Shown here piece by piece: positions 8,405 to 17,399 of a stretch of 64,000 nt of DNA (position 1 is the stretch's first letter; every line of letters begins with the position of its first letter). The position numbers were made by a program, and so were the translations under genes. Source of the stretch: Dorea sp. AF36-15AT (lineage in GTDB: Bacteria > Bacillota > Clostridia > Lachnospirales > Lachnospiraceae); NCBI RefSeq assembly GCF_003477705.1, contig NZ_QUDV01000001.1:62001-126000 (forward strand). The letters are read 5' to 3'. The notes under the pieces are model-generated. The model was given only the letters and a program-made list of their open reading frames with translations, was not told the origin of the DNA and made no database searches.

Positions 8405-9043
8405 ATGTCAGATAAGATTATTGAAAACAACCAGGTGACAATTATCGGAGAGATCGCAGGAAAATTTGTATTCAGCCATGAGGTTTTCGGAGAAGGCTTT
8501 TATATGGTAGATGTGCTGGTCAGACGACTCAGTAACTCGGAAGATCAAATTCCGCTTATGATCTCAGAGAGACTTTTGGATGTGACGCAGGACTATACGG
8601 GTGAATACATTATGGTAAATGGACAGTTCCGTTCCTATAATCGTCACGAAGAGCAGAAAAACCGGCTGATCTTGTCGGTATTTGTGCGGGAAGTGGAATT
8701 TATCAGTGAGGAACCGGACGGTGCTAAGACGAATTCAGTGCTGCTTGATGGCTATATCTGTAAACAGCCGATATATCGAAAAACACCGTTAGGACGTGAG
8801 ATCGCAGATCTGTTACTGGCAGTTAACAGACCATATGGTAAGTCTGATTATATTCCGTGTATCTGTTGGGGACGCAATGCAAGGTACGCTTCCGCTTTTG
8901 AAGTAGGAGAGCATGTACAGGTGCTTGGAAGAATTCAAAGCAGAGAGTATGTGAAACGTCTGTCGGAGACTGAGACAGAGAAACGGACGGCTTATGAAGT
9001 ATCTGTCAGCAAGCTGGAATGTATGGATGATGCAGAGGAATGA
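8405..9043 (+). CDS. SSB-like protein with two OB folds
   Basis: About 212 residues. Two tandem OB-fold modules are visible: an N-terminal one (about 5-100, NQVTIIGEIAG ... FVREVEFI) and a C-terminal one (about 110-205) with the typical single-stranded DNA-binding protein pattern, NSVLLDGYICKQPIYRKTPLG, then an aromatic-rich strand ending ICWGRNARYA. Canonical SSB has one OB fold and an acidic DDDIPF tail; here the tail is only a short acidic DDAEE. This argues for an auxiliary SSB-like protein rather than the replicative SSB. TTG at 8402 and ATG at 8405 are adjacent; ATG is preferred, with GGGAG at 8390-8394. It is followed by a separate dapA promoter. Confidence 0.8.
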   Translation: MSDKIIENNQVTIIGEIAGKFVFSHEVFGEGFYMVDVLVRRLSNSEDQIPLMISERLLDVTQDYTGEYIMVNGQFRSYNRHEEQKNRLILSVFVREVEFISEEPDGAKTNSVLLDGYICKQPIYRKTPLGREIADLLLAVNRPYGKSDYIPCICWGRNARYASAFEVGEHVQVLGRIQSREYVKRLSETETEKRTAYEVSVSKLECMDDAEE

Positions 9044-9089
9044 TAAGGATTAAATTCGCTCCGGTCACAGAGACGCCATAATCGCTCCA

Positions 9090-9118
9090 TTGACACGAAA
9101 AAAGAATAATGTTAGAAT
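9090..9118 (+). promoter_or_regulatory. Sigma-70 promoter of dapA
   Basis: TTGACA (9090-9095), 17-base spacer, TAGAAT (9113-9118), about 40 bases before the dapA start. Near consensus. Confidence 0.75.
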
Positions 9119-9159
9119 TTTGTACATATATAAATATTCAGCAGTTCAGGAGGGATAAT

Positions 9160-10050
9160 ATGGCAATATTTACAGGCGCAGGAGTGGCACTGGTCACACC
9201 TTTTCATGAAGATGGAAGCGTTAATTATGACAAATTAGATGAGCTGATTGATTACCATTGCGAACATGGTACAGACAGTATTATTATATGTGGAACAACA
9301 GGAGAATCTTCTACTTTATCGGAAGAAGAACATATGGAGTGCATCCGCTTTGCGGTAGAACGTACCAGGAAAAGACTTCCGGTAATTGCAGGTACCGGTT
9401 CCAACGCTACTTATACAACGATTGATATGTCGAAAGAAGCAGTAGAGTATGGCGTAGACGGACTTCTTCTGGTGACACCATATTATAACAAAGCGACACA
9501 GGATGGCTTGATCGCACACTATAAGGCAGTTGCAAAGGAAGCAAAGGCTCCGATCATTATGTACAGCGTAGCCAGCCGTACAGGCATGAATATTGCTCCT
9601 GAGACGGTAGCAACACTGGTAAAAGAGACGGATAATATCGTAGCGATCAAAGAAGCATCCGGTAATATCAGCCAGGTGGCTAAGATCATGAATCTGACAG
9701 ACGGAAAGATAGATCTGTATTCCGGTAATGATGATCAGATTGTTCCGCTTCTTTCATTGGGTGGTATTGGTGTGATCTCGGTACTCTCTAATGTAGCCCC
9801 ACAGTATACACACGATATCTGTGCGAAGTTCTTTGAGGGAGATGTAAAGGCTGCATGTGATATGCAGCTTAAGGCGATTCCGTTGATTGAGCAGTTATTC
9901 TGTGAGGTGAATCCGATCCCGGTTAAGAAGGCAGTGAACCTGATGGGAATGGAATGCGGAGGACTTCGTATGCCTCTGACAGATATTTCAGCAGAGCATG
10001 AGAAGAGCCTGGCAAAAGCCATGAAGGATTTTGGTATTCAGCTTGTATAA
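9160..10050 (+). CDS. dapA: 4-hydroxy-tetrahydrodipicolinate synthase
   Basis: Condenses aspartate semialdehyde with pyruvate, the first step specific to lysine/diaminopimelate synthesis. The start at 9160 (MAIFTGAGVALVTPF) has a strong AGGAGGG site at 9149-9155; a longer frame from 9109 would have no such site and would overlap the promoter. The 296-residue TIM barrel shows GTTGESSTL near residues 43-51, the catalytic Tyr in TPYYNKATQ and the Schiff-base Lys in IVAIKEASGN. dapB follows after 80 bases in the same direction. Confidence 0.96.
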   Translation: MAIFTGAGVALVTPFHEDGSVNYDKLDELIDYHCEHGTDSIIICGTTGESSTLSEEEHMECIRFAVERTRKRLPVIAGTGSNATYTTIDMSKEAVEYGVDGLLLVTPYYNKATQDGLIAHYKAVAKEAKAPIIMYSVASRTGMNIAPETVATLVKETDNIVAIKEASGNISQVAKIMNLTDGKIDLYSGNDDQIVPLLSLGGIGVISVLSNVAPQYTHDICAKFFEGDVKAACDMQLKAIPLIEQLFCEVNPIPVKKAVNLMGMECGGLRMPLTDISAEHEKSLAKAMKDFGIQLV

Positions 10051-10072
10051 GTGAGTTAATAAGTCATATAAC

Positions 10073-10107
10073 AAGGACAGACGGCGGGATGATCGCCCTC
10101 TGTCCTT
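10073..10107 (+). other. Intergenic hairpin between dapA and dapB
   Basis: A 9-bp stem (10073-10081 with 10099-10107), a C/C mismatch, a 4-bp GGCG/CGCC stem and a 7-nt loop. No U-run follows, so it is more likely an mRNA-stabilising or partial-attenuation structure than a full terminator. Confidence 0.6.
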
Positions 10108-10130
10108 ACATAGCATATAGGAGGATTCTG

Positions 10131-10889
10131 ATGATAAAAGTATTAATGCATGGATGTAACGGCAAGATGGGACAGGTAGTCAGCCGCATGGTGGATGAGA
10201 CAGAAGGAATGGAACTGGCTGCAGGTGTGGACAGATTCCTTGGAAGAGAGAATCCATATCCGGTATTTGAAAGCGTGGAAGCGTGTGATGTGCCGGTAGA
10301 TGTAGTGATTGATTTTTCCAATGCGGCAGCAGTAGATGACCTGCTGGAAGCATGTGCGAAGAAAGGGCTTCCGGTGGTTCTGTGTACTACAGGACTGAGT
10401 GAAGAACAGATTGCAAAGGTTAAGAAGACTTCGGAAAAAGTTGCAGTGCTTCGTTCTGCTAATATGTCTCTGGGAGTGAACCTGTTGATGAAGCTTCTGA
10501 AGGATGCATCTAAGGTGCTTGCTCCGGCAGGATATGACATTGAGATCGTAGAGAAACATCACAATCAGAAAGTAGATGCACCGAGCGGTACAGCACTGGC
10601 GCTGGCAGATTCTATCAATGAAGCGATGGACAATGTATACTCATATACCTACGATAGAAGTCAGGAGAGAAAGAAACGTTCTGATAAGGAAATTGGTATC
10701 GCGGCAGTACGCGGCGGTACGATCGTGGGCGAACATGAAGTAATCTACGCCGGTGAGGATGAAGTGATCGAATTCAAGCATACGGCATATTCCAAAGCTA
10801 TTTTTGCAAAGGGAGCGGTGTCCGCAGCAGCATTTCTGGCAGGAAAAGAGCCGGGACTTTATGATATGTCAGATGTGATCCAGTTCTAG
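10131..10889 (+). CDS. dapB: 4-hydroxy-tetrahydrodipicolinate reductase
   Basis: NAD(P)H-dependent reductase after DapA in lysine/DAP synthesis. The start at 10131 (MIKVLMHGCNGKMGQ) carries GGAGG at 10120-10124 and begins at the Rossmann motif. Visible motifs are the GCNGKMG loop (residues 8-14), DFSN (about 65) and the signature EKHHNQKVDAPSGTAL with catalytic His and Lys near residue 145. It has 252 residues, full length. Probably co-transcribed with dapA across the hairpin at 10073. Confidence 0.96.
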   Translation: MIKVLMHGCNGKMGQVVSRMVDETEGMELAAGVDRFLGRENPYPVFESVEACDVPVDVVIDFSNAAAVDDLLEACAKKGLPVVLCTTGLSEEQIAKVKKTSEKVAVLRSANMSLGVNLLMKLLKDASKVLAPAGYDIEIVEKHHNQKVDAPSGTALALADSINEAMDNVYSYTYDRSQERKKRSDKEIGIAAVRGGTIVGEHEVIYAGEDEVIEFKHTAYSKAIFAKGAVSAAAFLAGKEPGLYDMSDVIQF

Positions 10890-11014
10890 TTTTCCAGATA
10901 CTTCCATTCATGGAATGAGCCTGATATGGTATATATTCTTAAAAAATGCAGATATTACTGGTACCAAGTATTACTTGATTATCAAAGAATATACATGAAA
11001 GGGAGATTTAATCT

Positions 11015-11287
11015 ATGAAACAGTTAAAGAAAACGCTGGCGATCCTGCTGTGTGCAGGATTGATGTGTGGACTTACCGGTTGTGGAAACAGTGGCGATGC
11101 TGCAGATAACGGCACGGTAAATGATGGCACAATTGATGATGCCGGTGATGCGATCCGGGACGGTGCCGACGATGCTGGTGATGCAATCCGGGACGGTGTC
11201 GACGATGCTGGTGATGCAGTTCGTGACGGCGCAGATGATCTGGATGGCGATGTGCAGAACAACAGTGATAACAGAACTAACAGATAA
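11015..11287 (+). CDS. Small lipoprotein with 11-residue Asp/Ala/Gly repeats
   Basis: A 90-residue protein with a signal peptide (KKTLAILLCAGLMCG) and lipobox LTGC (Cys about residue 23), so a predicted membrane-anchored lipoprotein. The mature part contains three 11-residue repeats of the form DDAGDAIRDGA, very acidic, encoded by three nearly identical 33-bp units (11138-11236). An 11-residue period is typical of amphipathic extended helices seen in LEA-like proteins; that link is inference. AGGGAG precedes the ATG, and a terminator follows at once, so it is a single-gene unit. No function is recognised. Confidence 0.8.
   Translation: MKQLKKTLAILLCAGLMCGLTGCGNSGDAADNGTVNDGTIDDAGDAIRDGADDAGDAIRDGVDDAGDAVRDGADDLDGDVQNNSDNRTNR
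11138..11236 (+). repeat. Three tandem 33-bp repeats
   Basis: Units 11138-11170, 11171-11203 and 11204-11236, in frame, encoding the 11-residue repeats of the lipoprotein. The first two are the most alike, indicating a recent duplication. Confidence 0.88.
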
Positions 11288-11297
11288 GAGAGTTAAG

Positions 11298-11330
11298 CAG
11301 ACGGAGGATGTGCTCCTCCGTCTGTCTTTA
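11298..11330 (+). terminator. Terminator after lipoprotein gene
   Basis: Perfect 11-bp GC-rich stem (11298-11308 with 11314-11324), 5-nt loop, followed by TCTTTA. Moderate U-run. It lies 29 bases before the hisA start. Confidence 0.75.
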
Positions 11331-11358
11331 TATAAGGAAAAAGATTGGGAGAAAGAGA

Positions 11359-12132
11359 ATGCGGTTCAGACCATGTATCGATATACATAATGGAAAGGTG
11401 AAACAGATTGTGGGCGGAAGCCTGAAAGATGCCGGGGATCAGGCAGAAGAGAATTATATTTCGGAACAGGACAGTACCTTTTATGCAAAAATGTACAAAA
11501 AGGACAATTTGAGAGGTGGACACATTATCCTGCTGAATCCGGCAGGATCCGAATACTACGAGGCAACCCGTAAGCAGGCACTGGCAGCACTTCAGGCATT
11601 CCCAGGAGGGATGCAGATCGGTGGCGGTGTGACAGCGGAGAATGCAAAAGAATATCTGGATGCAGGAGCAAGCCACGTGATTGTGACATCTTATGTGTTC
11701 CGAGAAGGAAGAATCCGTTGGGACAGGCTGGAACAACTTCTGCAGGTAACAGGGAGGGAGCATCTGGTTCTGGATCTCAGCTGCAGGAAGCGGGAAGATG
11801 GTGCATATTATATTGTGACTGACCGTTGGCAGACATTTACGGATGAGAAGCTTACTTCGGAACTCATGGGAAAGCTTGGCGCTTATTGTGATGAATTTCT
11901 GATCCATGGTGTAGATGTGGAAGGAAAATCAGCGGGTGCACCGGAGGAGCTGGTGAGCATTCTGGCATCTTGTGAGGGGCGGCCGATTACTTATGCGGGA
12001 GGAATCGGAACTATGGAAGATCTGGAACGATTCCGAGTGCAGTCCGGAGGAAAACTGGACTTTACCATTGGCAGTGCTTTGGATCTTTTTGGCGGCAAGG
12101 TTGCTTACGATGTTGTTAAGAATTATTATTAA
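11359..12132 (+). CDS. hisA: HisA of the eukaryotic HIS6 type
   Basis: Phosphoribosylformimino-5-aminoimidazole carboxamide ribotide isomerase (fourth step of histidine synthesis), 257 residues. The sequence follows the yeast/plant HIS6 pattern rather than the usual bacterial HisA: CIDIHNGKVKQIVGG (residues 6-20), a long insert with FYAKMYK, VIVTSYVF, LDLSCRK, WQTFTDE, FLIHGVDVEG and a terminal FTIGSALDLFGG. Asp8 and the Asp of LDLSCRK fit the catalytic acids. The start at 11359 follows GGGAGAAAGAG; the longer frame would run through the upstream terminator. No other his gene is adjacent. Recognition of the eukaryotic-type subfamily (TIGR02129) is from memory of the family, not a search. Confidence 0.85.
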   Translation: MRFRPCIDIHNGKVKQIVGGSLKDAGDQAEENYISEQDSTFYAKMYKKDNLRGGHIILLNPAGSEYYEATRKQALAALQAFPGGMQIGGGVTAENAKEYLDAGASHVIVTSYVFREGRIRWDRLEQLLQVTGREHLVLDLSCRKREDGAYYIVTDRWQTFTDEKLTSELMGKLGAYCDEFLIHGVDVEGKSAGAPEELVSILASCEGRPITYAGGIGTMEDLERFRVQSGGKLDFTIGSALDLFGGKVAYDVVKNYY

Positions 12133-12200
12133 GAATGATAGCGGGAGTCTGATGACCTGAATCTGTACGGTTGATCCTGTACTTTCAGTAGTTGAAATGA

Positions 12201-12229
12201 TTGAATTGGATGAGGGTTAGTGGTACAAT
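12201..12229 (+). promoter_or_regulatory. Promoter of the secA leader
   Basis: TTGAAT (12201-12206), 17-base spacer, TACAAT (12224-12229). The predicted transcript start near 12236 coincides with the first base of the structured leader. Confidence 0.6.
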
Positions 12230-12235
12230 AAAATA

Positions 12236-12415
12236 GTTATCTCAGTCGAGAAGACTCCCGCCTCTTTAGGTGGTGAGTAATAGCAAATTTATCTCAGTGG
12301 GAGTTAGGTCTCCGACTGAGATAAACGCTCCGCGAGGATGCACAGTGATTCTGATAAGAATATGTCAGCTTCGCTGACCAGAATCACGCGCCAAGTCTCA
12401 CGGACGTTCGACTTG
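12236..12415 (+). ncRNA. Structured leader / candidate noncoding RNA upstream of secA
   Basis: The 319-base gap before secA holds three consecutive foldable elements. First, a long rod closed by a 12-bp perfect stem (12237-12248 with 12313-12324), extended by AGA/TCT after a one-base bulge and by ACTCCC/GGGAGT (12254-12259 with 12299-12304), and containing an inner hairpin (12258-12262 with 12269-12273). Second, a 9-bp stem (12345-12353 with 12379-12387) stacked on a 6-bp stem with a TTC loop (12364-12369 with 12373-12378). Third, a 6-bp stem (12392-12397 with 12410-12415). No terminator follows, so it could be the secA 5' leader or a processed RNA. Size and the hpf/secA gene neighbourhood recall the raiA-type RNA of Firmicutes; an IS200/IS605-derived palindromic remnant is the alternative. 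Confidence 0.55.
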
Positions 12416-12451
12416 AATTTATAGAATTAATGAAAACGAGGAGTTACCAAT

Positions 12452-15016
12452 ATGGGCTTATTACAAAAGTTGTTTGGAACACATAGTGAAAATGAATTAA
12501 AGCGAATTTATCCTATCGTGGATCGCATAGAAGCACTGGAGCCGGAGATGCAGAAGCTGTCGGATGCAGAGCTTCGGGACAAAACCCGTGAATACAAAGA
12601 ACGTTATGCAGAAGGAGAGTCTTTGGATGACCTGCTTCCAGAGGCGTACGCGACGGTGAGAGAGGCGTCTGTCAGAGTACTTGGCATGCGTCATTTCCGT
12701 GTACAGTTAGTCGGCGGTGTCGTTCTTCATCAGGGACGTATTGCTGAGATGAAGACTGGTGAAGGTAAGACACTGGTATCTACCCTTCCGGCATATCTGA
12801 ATGCATTGACAGGAGAAGGCGTACATATCGTTACGGTCAATGACTATCTGGCAAAGCGTGACTCAGAGTGGATGGGACAGGTACATGAATTTCTGGGACT
12901 GACAGTCGGCGTAGTACTGAACAGTATGGACAAAGAAGAACGTCGTGCTGCTTATAACTGCGACATTACTTACGTAACAAATAACGAACTCGGATTTGAT
13001 TATCTGAGAGATAACATGGTCATTTACAAGGAACAGCTGGTACAGCGCGGCATGAAGTTTGCTGTTATCGATGAGGTCGACTCTGTATTGATTGATGAAG
13101 CACGTACACCACTGATCATTTCCGGACAGAGCGGCAAGTCAACGAAGCTTTATGAAGCATGTGACATTCTTGCAAGACAGATGGAAAAAGGTGAAGCCAG
13201 CGGAGAGTTCTCTAAGATCAACGCCATCATGGGAGAAGAGATCGAGGAAACCGGAGACTTTATCGTAGATGAGAAGGAAAAGAACATCAACCTGACAGAA
13301 GATGGTGTGAAGAAGGTAGAGAAGTTCTTCCATCTGGACAATCTGGCTGATCCGGAGAACCTGGAAATCCAGCATAACATTATCCTGGCACTCCGTGCGC
13401 ATAACCTGATGTTCCGTGACCAGGATTATGTGGTTAAGGATGATGAAGTACTGATCGTAGATGAATTTACCGGACGTATCATGCCTGGACGCCGTTATTC
13501 TGATGGTCTGCATCAGGCGATTGAGGCGAAGGAACATGTAAAGGTGAAACGTGAGAGTAAGACGCTGGCGACCATTACATTCCAGAATCTGTTTAATAAA
13601 TACGAGAAGAAGAGTGGTATGACAGGTACCGCGCTGACAGAGGAGAAGGAGTTCCGTGAGATCTACGGAATGGACGTTGTAGAAATCCCGACCAATAAGC
13701 CGGTCATCCGTCAGGATCTGGATGATGCCGTATATAAGACGCAAAAGGAAAAATACAGAGCAGTCTGCGATGCAGTAGAAGAAGCACATGCCAAAGGACA
13801 GCCGGTGCTGGTTGGTACGATCACGATCGAGGTATCGGAACTTCTGAGTGGTATGCTGAAGCGAAGAGGTGTACAGCATAATGTATTGAATGCCAAGTTT
13901 CATGAGATGGAAGCTGAGATTGTAGCGCAGGCAGGTCAGCATGGAGCAGTAACGATTGCTACTAATATGGCCGGTCGTGGTACGGATATTAAGCTGGACG
14001 ATGCGGCAAGAAAAGCCGGCGGTCTTAAGATCATCGGTACAGAGCGTCATGAGTCCAGACGTATTGACAATCAGCTCCGTGGACGTGCCGGACGACAGGG
14101 AGATCCGGGTGAATCCAGATTCTACATTTCTCTGGAAGATGATCTGATGCGTTTGTTTGGTTCTGAACGTCTGATGAGCGTGTTTAATGCACTTGGTGTA
14201 GAAGATGGCGAACAGATTGAGCATAAGATGTTATCCAGTGCAATCGAGAAGGCACAGGAGAAGATTGAGAATAACAACTTTGGTATTCGTAAGAACCTGT
14301 TGGAATATGATCAGGTAATGAATGAGCAGAGAGAGATCATCTACTCTGAGAGAAAGAAGGTCCTGGACGGCGAGAGTATGCGTGATTCTATCATCCATAT
14401 GATCACAGAATATGTGGAGAATCTGGTAGACAGTGATATTCCTGCAGATGCAGATCCGGAAGACTGGGATCTGGTGAACTTTAATGTAAGCCTCTGTAAT
14501 GTGATCCCGATGAAGCCGGTTGCACCGGAAGAAGTTAAGGATATGAATGCCAAGAAGTTGAAGCATATGCTGAAAGAGCGTGCGGTGAAGCTGTATGAGC
14601 AGAAAGAAGCAGAGTTCCCGGAACCGGAGCATATCCGTGAACTGGAGCGAGTGGTTCTTTTGAAGGTTATCGATAATAAATGGATGGATCACATCGATGA
14701 CATGGATCAGCTGCGTCAGGGTATTGGATTGCAGGCATATGGTCAGAGAGATCCGAAGGTTGAGTACAAGATGATCGGATATGAGATGTTTGATGAGATG
14801 ACAAGAGCAATTTCTGCTGATACGATCCGTGCATTATACCGTGTGAAGATCGAGCAGAAAGCAGAACGCGAAGAAGTAGCCAAGGTAACCGGTACGAATA
14901 AGGATGAAAGTGCCGTACGTGCACCGAAAAAGCGTGAGAATAAGAAAATCTATCCAAATGATCCATGTCCATGTGGAAGTGGTAAAAAGTATAAACAGTG
15001 CTGCGGACGTAAATAA
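12452..15016 (+). CDS. secA: Preprotein translocase ATPase SecA
   Basis: Motor ATPase that drives secretory preproteins through SecYEG; 854 residues, full length. Helicase-like NBD1 has the Walker [12 protein letters not shown] near residue 100 and [13 protein letters not shown]; the preprotein cross-linking domain follows; NBD2 has GTDIKLDD and the [11 protein letters not shown] arginine finger region. The C-terminus carries the zinc/SecB-binding motif [13 protein letters not shown]. The start has GAGGAG at 12439-12444. It is followed by prfB, the same order as in many Firmicutes, and preceded by the structured leader. Confidence 0.98.
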   Translation: MGLLQKLFGTHSENELKRIYPIVDRIEALEPEMQKLSDAELRDKTREYKERYAEGESLDDLLPEAYATVREASVRVLGMRHFRVQLVGGVVLHQGRIAEMKTGEGKTLVSTLPAYLNALTGEGVHIVTVNDYLAKRDSEWMGQVHEFLGLTVGVVLNSMDKEERRAAYNCDITYVTNNELGFDYLRDNMVIYKEQLVQRGMKFAVIDEVDSVLIDEARTPLIISGQSGKSTKLYEACDILARQMEKGEASGEFSKINAIMGEEIEETGDFIVDEKEKNINLTEDGVKKVEKFFHLDNLADPENLEIQHNIILALRAHNLMFRDQDYVVKDDEVLIVDEFTGRIMPGRRYSDGLHQAIEAKEHVKVKRESKTLATITFQNLFNKYEKKSGMTGTALTEEKEFREIYGMDVVEIPTNKPVIRQDLDDAVYKTQKEKYRAVCDAVEEAHAKGQPVLVGTITIEVSELLSGMLKRRGVQHNVLNAKFHEMEAEIVAQAGQHGAVTIATNMAGRGTDIKLDDAARKAGGLKIIGTERHESRRIDNQLRGRAGRQGDPGESRFYISLEDDLMRLFGSERLMSVFNALGVEDGEQIEHKMLSSAIEKAQEKIENNNFGIRKNLLEYDQVMNEQREIIYSERKKVLDGESMRDSIIHMITEYVENLVDSDIPADADPEDWDLVNFNVSLCNVIPMKPVAPEEVKDMNAKKLKHMLKERAVKLYEQKEAEFPEPEHIRELERVVLLKVIDNKWMDHIDDMDQLRQGIGLQAYGQRDPKVEYKMIGYEMFDEMTRAISADTIRALYRVKIEQKAEREEVAKVTGTNKDESAVRAPKKRENKKIYPNDPCPCGSGKKYKQCCGRK

Positions 15017-15059
15017 ACGTCCCGGTATTTCATGTATTTAAGTAGAAAGAGGTGATAGT

Positions 15060-16170
15060 GTGGTAGAACTGGACCAGTATAAAGGACGGCTCAGTGCTTA
15101 CGAGAGCCCACTTGCTGAAATGAGGGATTCACTTTGACATCCCTGGAAAGAAACAGAGGATTGAAGAATTAGAACGTAAGATGGAAGAACCGGGATTCTG
15201 GGATGAACCGGAAGAAAGCCAGAAGATTATGAAGGATCTCAAAGATCTGAAAGATCAGGTAGAGACAGTGGAACATCTGGAACAGAGCTATGAAGATATT
15301 GGACTGTTGATTGAGATGGCGTATGAGGAAGAAGACGAATCGGTGCTTCCTGAGATAGAAGAAGAGCTGAATGCATTTGAAGAGGGTTATGAGAGCCTGC
15401 GCATCCAGACGCTTCTGTCGGGCGAATATGATAAGTATAATGCAATTGTAACACTTCATGCAGGAGCTGGCGGAACGGAGTCCTGTGACTGGGCGAGCAT
15501 GCTGTACCGCATGTACAGCAGATTTGCAGAGCGCAAAGGATTCGGTGTGAAGGTACTGGACTTTCTGGAAGGAGATGTGGCGGGGATTAAGACGGTTACG
15601 TTTGAGGTCAGTGGTGAGAATGCCTATGGATATTTTAAGTCTGAAAAAGGTGTACACCGCCTGGTGCGTATTTCGCCATTTAATTCTGCAGGAAAGAGAC
15701 AGACATCATTTGCATCCTGTGATGTGATTCCGGATATTGAGGATAATATTGATGATATTGAACTCAGTGATGATGAACTGAAGATCGATACCTATCGTGC
15801 TAGTGGAGCGGGTGGTCAGCATGTCAATAAGACATCATCGGCAATCCGTATCACGCATCTGCCGACAGGAATTGTGGTACAGTGTCAGAATGAACGCTCA
15901 CAGCATCATAACCGTGATAAGGCAATGCAGATGCTGAAAGCGAAGTTAAAGCTCCTGAAAGAGCAGGAGCAGGCGGATAAGGTGTCAGATATCCGTGGTG
16001 AGATCAAAGAGATCGGATTCGGCAATCAGATCCGTTCATATGTTATGCAGCCGTATACGTTGGTGAAGGATCATCGGACAGGTGCGGAGAGCAGCAATGT
16101 CGGCGCAGTGCTGGACGGAGCATTGGAACCATTTATTAATGCTTTTTTACAGGAACAGAGGAAAGGGTAG
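15060..16170 (+). CDS. prfB: Peptide chain release factor 2 (programmed +1 frameshift)
   Basis: RF2 releases peptides at UGA and UAA. The frame begins with GTG at 15060 (AGAGGTG at 15048-15054) and codes 25 residues to an in-frame TGA at 15135-15137 in the context CTT-TGA-C, preceded by an internal Shine-Dalgarno-like AGGG at 15123-15126. Slippage from CTT by +1 continues from GAC at 15136 to 16170, giving about 369 residues. The second part carries the GGQ loop (ASGAGGQHVNKTSSA). This is the conserved RF2 autoregulation: low RF2 allows frameshifting. Not a mutation or pseudogene. Lies between secA and hom. Confidence 0.97.
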
Positions 16171-16175
16171 AAGAT

Positions 16176-17396
16176 ATGGCAAAGATAGCAGTGCTTGGAT
16201 ATGGAACAGTAGGATCCGGAGTCTATGAGGTACTCCGTACCAACCGTGAAGTGATCGCACAGAGAGCAGGAGAAGAACTGGAAGTAAAATATGTACTGGA
16301 TCTGAGAGATTTTCCGGGAGATCCGGTGCAGGAGGTAATCACTCATGATTTTGAAGAGATCGTAAATGACGAAGAAGTTCAGATCGTTGTAGAAGTGATG
16401 GGTGGTATTGAACCGGCTTATACATTTGTAAAGAGAAGTCTTCTGGCAGGAAAGAATGTTGCCACATCGAATAAGGCACTGGTGGCAAAGCATGGAGCAG
16501 AGTTGATTCGTGTTGCAAAAGAGCAGAATGTGAATTTCTTCTATGAAGCAAGTGTGGGTGGAGGCATTCCAATCCTCAGAAGCTTGTATGAATCTCTGAC
16601 CGGAGACGTGATTGAAGAGATCGTGGGAATTCTGAATGGAACAACCAACTATATGATGACTAAGATGTTTTATGAAGGCGCCGGATACGATGATGTGTTA
16701 AAAGAGGCACAGGACAATGGATTTGCAGAGCGTAATCCGGAGGCAGATGTGGAGGGCTATGACGCCTGCCGTAAGATTGCAATCCTGGCGTCTATTATTT
16801 CCGGCAAGCAGGTAGATTTTGAAGACCTTTACTGTGAAGGTATTACGAAAGTAACAGTAGAAGATATGCAGTATGCAAAGGTAATGGGAAGAACGGTGAA
16901 GCTTCTTGCAACATGCAAGAGACATGGTGAGACGCTTAGTGCCATGGTATCTCCGTGTCTTCTGAGTCAGGATCATCCACTGTTCAGTGTTAACGGAGTC
17001 TTTAATTCGGTATTTGTACATGGCAATATGCTGGGCGATGCGATGTTCTACGGAAGTGGCGCAGGCAAGCTTCCAACGGCCAGCGCTGTAGTTGGTGATG
17101 TGGTCGAAGCAGTTAAGAATATCGGTCATAATCTTGGCTATGGATGGAGCGAGGAGAAACTTCAAATTCAGAAACAGGAAGAAGTTGAGCATCGTTTCTT
17201 TGTACGTATCAAAGGTAAGAAAGAAGAACTTCAGCAGAAACTGGAAGCATCTTTCGGAATGCTACAGTATGTTGAAGTTCCGGAGATTGCTGGAGAGTTC
17301 GGATTTGTGACAGAATCCATGAAAGAGGGCTTATATGAGAAAAAAGTGTCTGATTATACAGAAGATATTATCAGCATGATTCGCGTGGAGGACTAG
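16176..17396 (+). CDS. hom: Homoserine dehydrogenase
   Basis: Reduces aspartate semialdehyde to homoserine, the branch to threonine and methionine. It has 406 residues: an NAD(P)-binding Rossmann domain with GYGTVGSGV (residues 8-16), the SNKALVAKHG region near residue 100, GILNGTTNYMMTKM near residues 150-163, then catalytic and C-terminal ACT-like regulatory parts (VRIKGKKEELQQKLEASFG onward). It starts 5 bases after the prfB stop and is followed within 3 bases by the kinase gene, so prfB-hom-kinase-lysC form one transcription unit. Confidence 0.95.
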   Translation: MAKIAVLGYGTVGSGVYEVLRTNREVIAQRAGEELEVKYVLDLRDFPGDPVQEVITHDFEEIVNDEEVQIVVEVMGGIEPAYTFVKRSLLAGKNVATSNKALVAKHGAELIRVAKEQNVNFFYEASVGGGIPILRSLYESLTGDVIEEIVGILNGTTNYMMTKMFYEGAGYDDVLKEAQDNGFAERNPEADVEGYDACRKIAILASIISGKQVDFEDLYCEGITKVTVEDMQYAKVMGRTVKLLATCKRHGETLSAMVSPCLLSQDHPLFSVNGVFNSVFVHGNMLGDAMFYGSGAGKLPTASAVVGDVVEAVKNIGHNLGYGWSEEKLQIQKQEEVEHRFFVRIKGKKEELQQKLEASFGMLQYVEVPEIAGEFGFVTESMKEGLYEKKVSDYTEDIISMIRVED

Positions 17397-17399
17397 TTT

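Noticed and set aside
9044..9159. Lysine riboswitch before dapA
   Set aside because: The gap is only 116 bases, contains a plain sigma-70 promoter and lacks the conserved lysine-aptamer elements. None is seen before lysC either.
12133..12451. IS200/IS605-type transposon end or remnant upstream of secA
   Set aside because: Hairpins resemble those ends, but no transposase fragment or TnpB-like frame is nearby, and the structured part starts at a plausible transcript start. Kept only as an alternative to a leader RNA.
15135..15137. prfB as a pseudogene broken by a stop codon
   Set aside because: The TGA is in the canonical CTT-TGA-C programmed frameshift context with an internal Shine-Dalgarno-like sequence.
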